In this document: in pieces, positions 5,501-5,957 of the stretch
Position numbering within the stretch: the first letter of the stretch is position 1
How the letters are laid out: every line of letters starts with the position of its first letter
Assembly: GCF_937900395.1 (NCBI RefSeq)
Contig: NZ_CALCDX010000223.1
Span: 1 to 5,957, forward strand
Length of the DNA stretch: 5,957 nt
Direction of reading: 5' to 3'
Source of the DNA: an uncultured Caulobacter sp.
GTDB lineage: Bacteria; Pseudomonadota; Alphaproteobacteria; Caulobacterales; Caulobacteraceae
Notes under the pieces: generated by a model
Told to the model about the DNA's origin: nothing
The model's input: the letters and a program-made list of their open reading frames with translations, nothing else
The model's database searches: none
Position numbers and translations under genes: made by a program

Positions 5501-5957
5501 ATGGCTATTTCACTTTCCGCGCCGCGTACGACCGAGCTGAAGCCGCGCATCGTGGTCTTTGGTGTTGGCGGCGCTGGCGGCAACGCCGTGAACAACATGA
5601 TCGAGGCGGGCCTCGAGGGTGTCGAGTTCGTGGTGGCCAACACCGACGCGCAGCAGCTGCAGTTCGCCAAGACCGATCGGCGGATCCAGCTGGGCGTGCA
5701 AGTGACGCAAGGCCTGGGCGCCGGGGCGCACCCGGAAGTGGGCATGAGCGCCGCGGAAGAGTCCTTCCCGGAAATCGGCGAGCACCTCGACGGCGCGCAC
5801 ATGGTGTTCATCACCGCCGGCATGGGCGGCGGCACCGGCACCGGCGCGGCCCCGATCATCGCCAAGTGCGCTCGCGAGCGCGGCATCCTGACCGTCGGCG
5901 TCGTGACCAAGCCCTTCCACTTCGAAGGCCGTCACCGCATGCGCCTGGCCGACAGCG
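5501..5957 (+). CDS. ftsZ: Cell division protein FtsZ (N-terminal part, cut by window end)
   Basis: Tubulin-like GTPase that polymerises into the Z ring at mid-cell. The first 152 residues are present; the reading frame is open at the right edge. Seen: the Rossmann start IVVFGVGGAGGNAVNNMI (17-34), NTDAQQL (47-53), the tubulin signature GGGTGTG (109-115) that binds GTP phosphates, and TVGVVTKPF (131-139). The N-terminus MAISLSAPRTTELKPR matches the Caulobacter FtsZ I know. ATG 5501 follows GAGGG (5492-5496) by 4 nt, with AAGGA (5484-5488) as an alternative site. It has its own control region and is separated from ftsA by 373 nt and a terminator, so it is probably a separate transcription unit with cell-cycle timing different from ftsQA. 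The T7 loop, C-terminal linker and tail lie outside the window. Confidence 0.98.
   Translation, partial: MAISLSAPRTTELKPRIVVFGVGGAGGNAVNNMIEAGLEGVEFVVANTDAQQLQFAKTDRRIQLGVQVTQGLGAGAHPEVGMSAAEESFPEIGEHLDGAHMVFITAGMGGGTGTGAAPIIAKCARERGILTVGVVTKPFHFEGRHRMRLADS

Overview
The window is high-GC alphaproteobacterial DNA, almost certainly from Caulobacter (C. crescentus/vibrioides or a close relative). The FtsZ N-terminus matches the Caulobacter FtsZ I know, the order ddl-ftsQ-ftsA-ftsZ is the distal end of the division and cell wall (dcw) cluster, and the regulatory DNA carries Caulobacter-type signals: CcrM GANTC sites and a CtrA box. The species call rests on recalled similarity; no database was searched.

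Layout, all genes on the + strand. 1-304: non-coding leader with two GC-rich fold-back segments and three GANTC sites. 305-1765: secreted M28 zinc peptidase resembling carboxypeptidase Q. 1766-1934: gap holding two inverted copies of a GC-rich palindromic repeat. 1935-2894: D-alanine--D-alanine ligase (ddl). 2863-3771: ftsQ, overlapping ddl by 32 nt. 3802-5127: ftsA. 5128-5500: 373-nt control region with an intrinsic terminator, inverted repeats, two GANTC sites and a CtrA box. 5501-5957: first 152 codons of ftsZ, cut by the window edge.

Ddl makes the D-Ala-D-Ala dipeptide for peptidoglycan precursors. FtsQ is a bitopic divisome scaffold, FtsA tethers FtsZ filaments to the membrane, and FtsZ forms the Z ring. 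The peptidase is not a usual dcw member and its role here is unknown. ddl, ftsQ and ftsA look cotranscribed, with a likely extra promoter inside the 3' third of ddl. A strong terminator separates ftsA from ftsZ, which has its own promoter.

I see no undescribed multi-gene system. The most informative non-gene signal is regulatory. I found 13 GANTC sites by eye; 11 lie in four short stretches just upstream of the peptidase, ftsQ, ftsA and ftsZ. Two of these stretches are inside the coding ends of ddl and ftsQ, exactly where codon use turns A/T-rich. This suggests promoters embedded in coding sequence and tied to the cell-cycle methylation clock.
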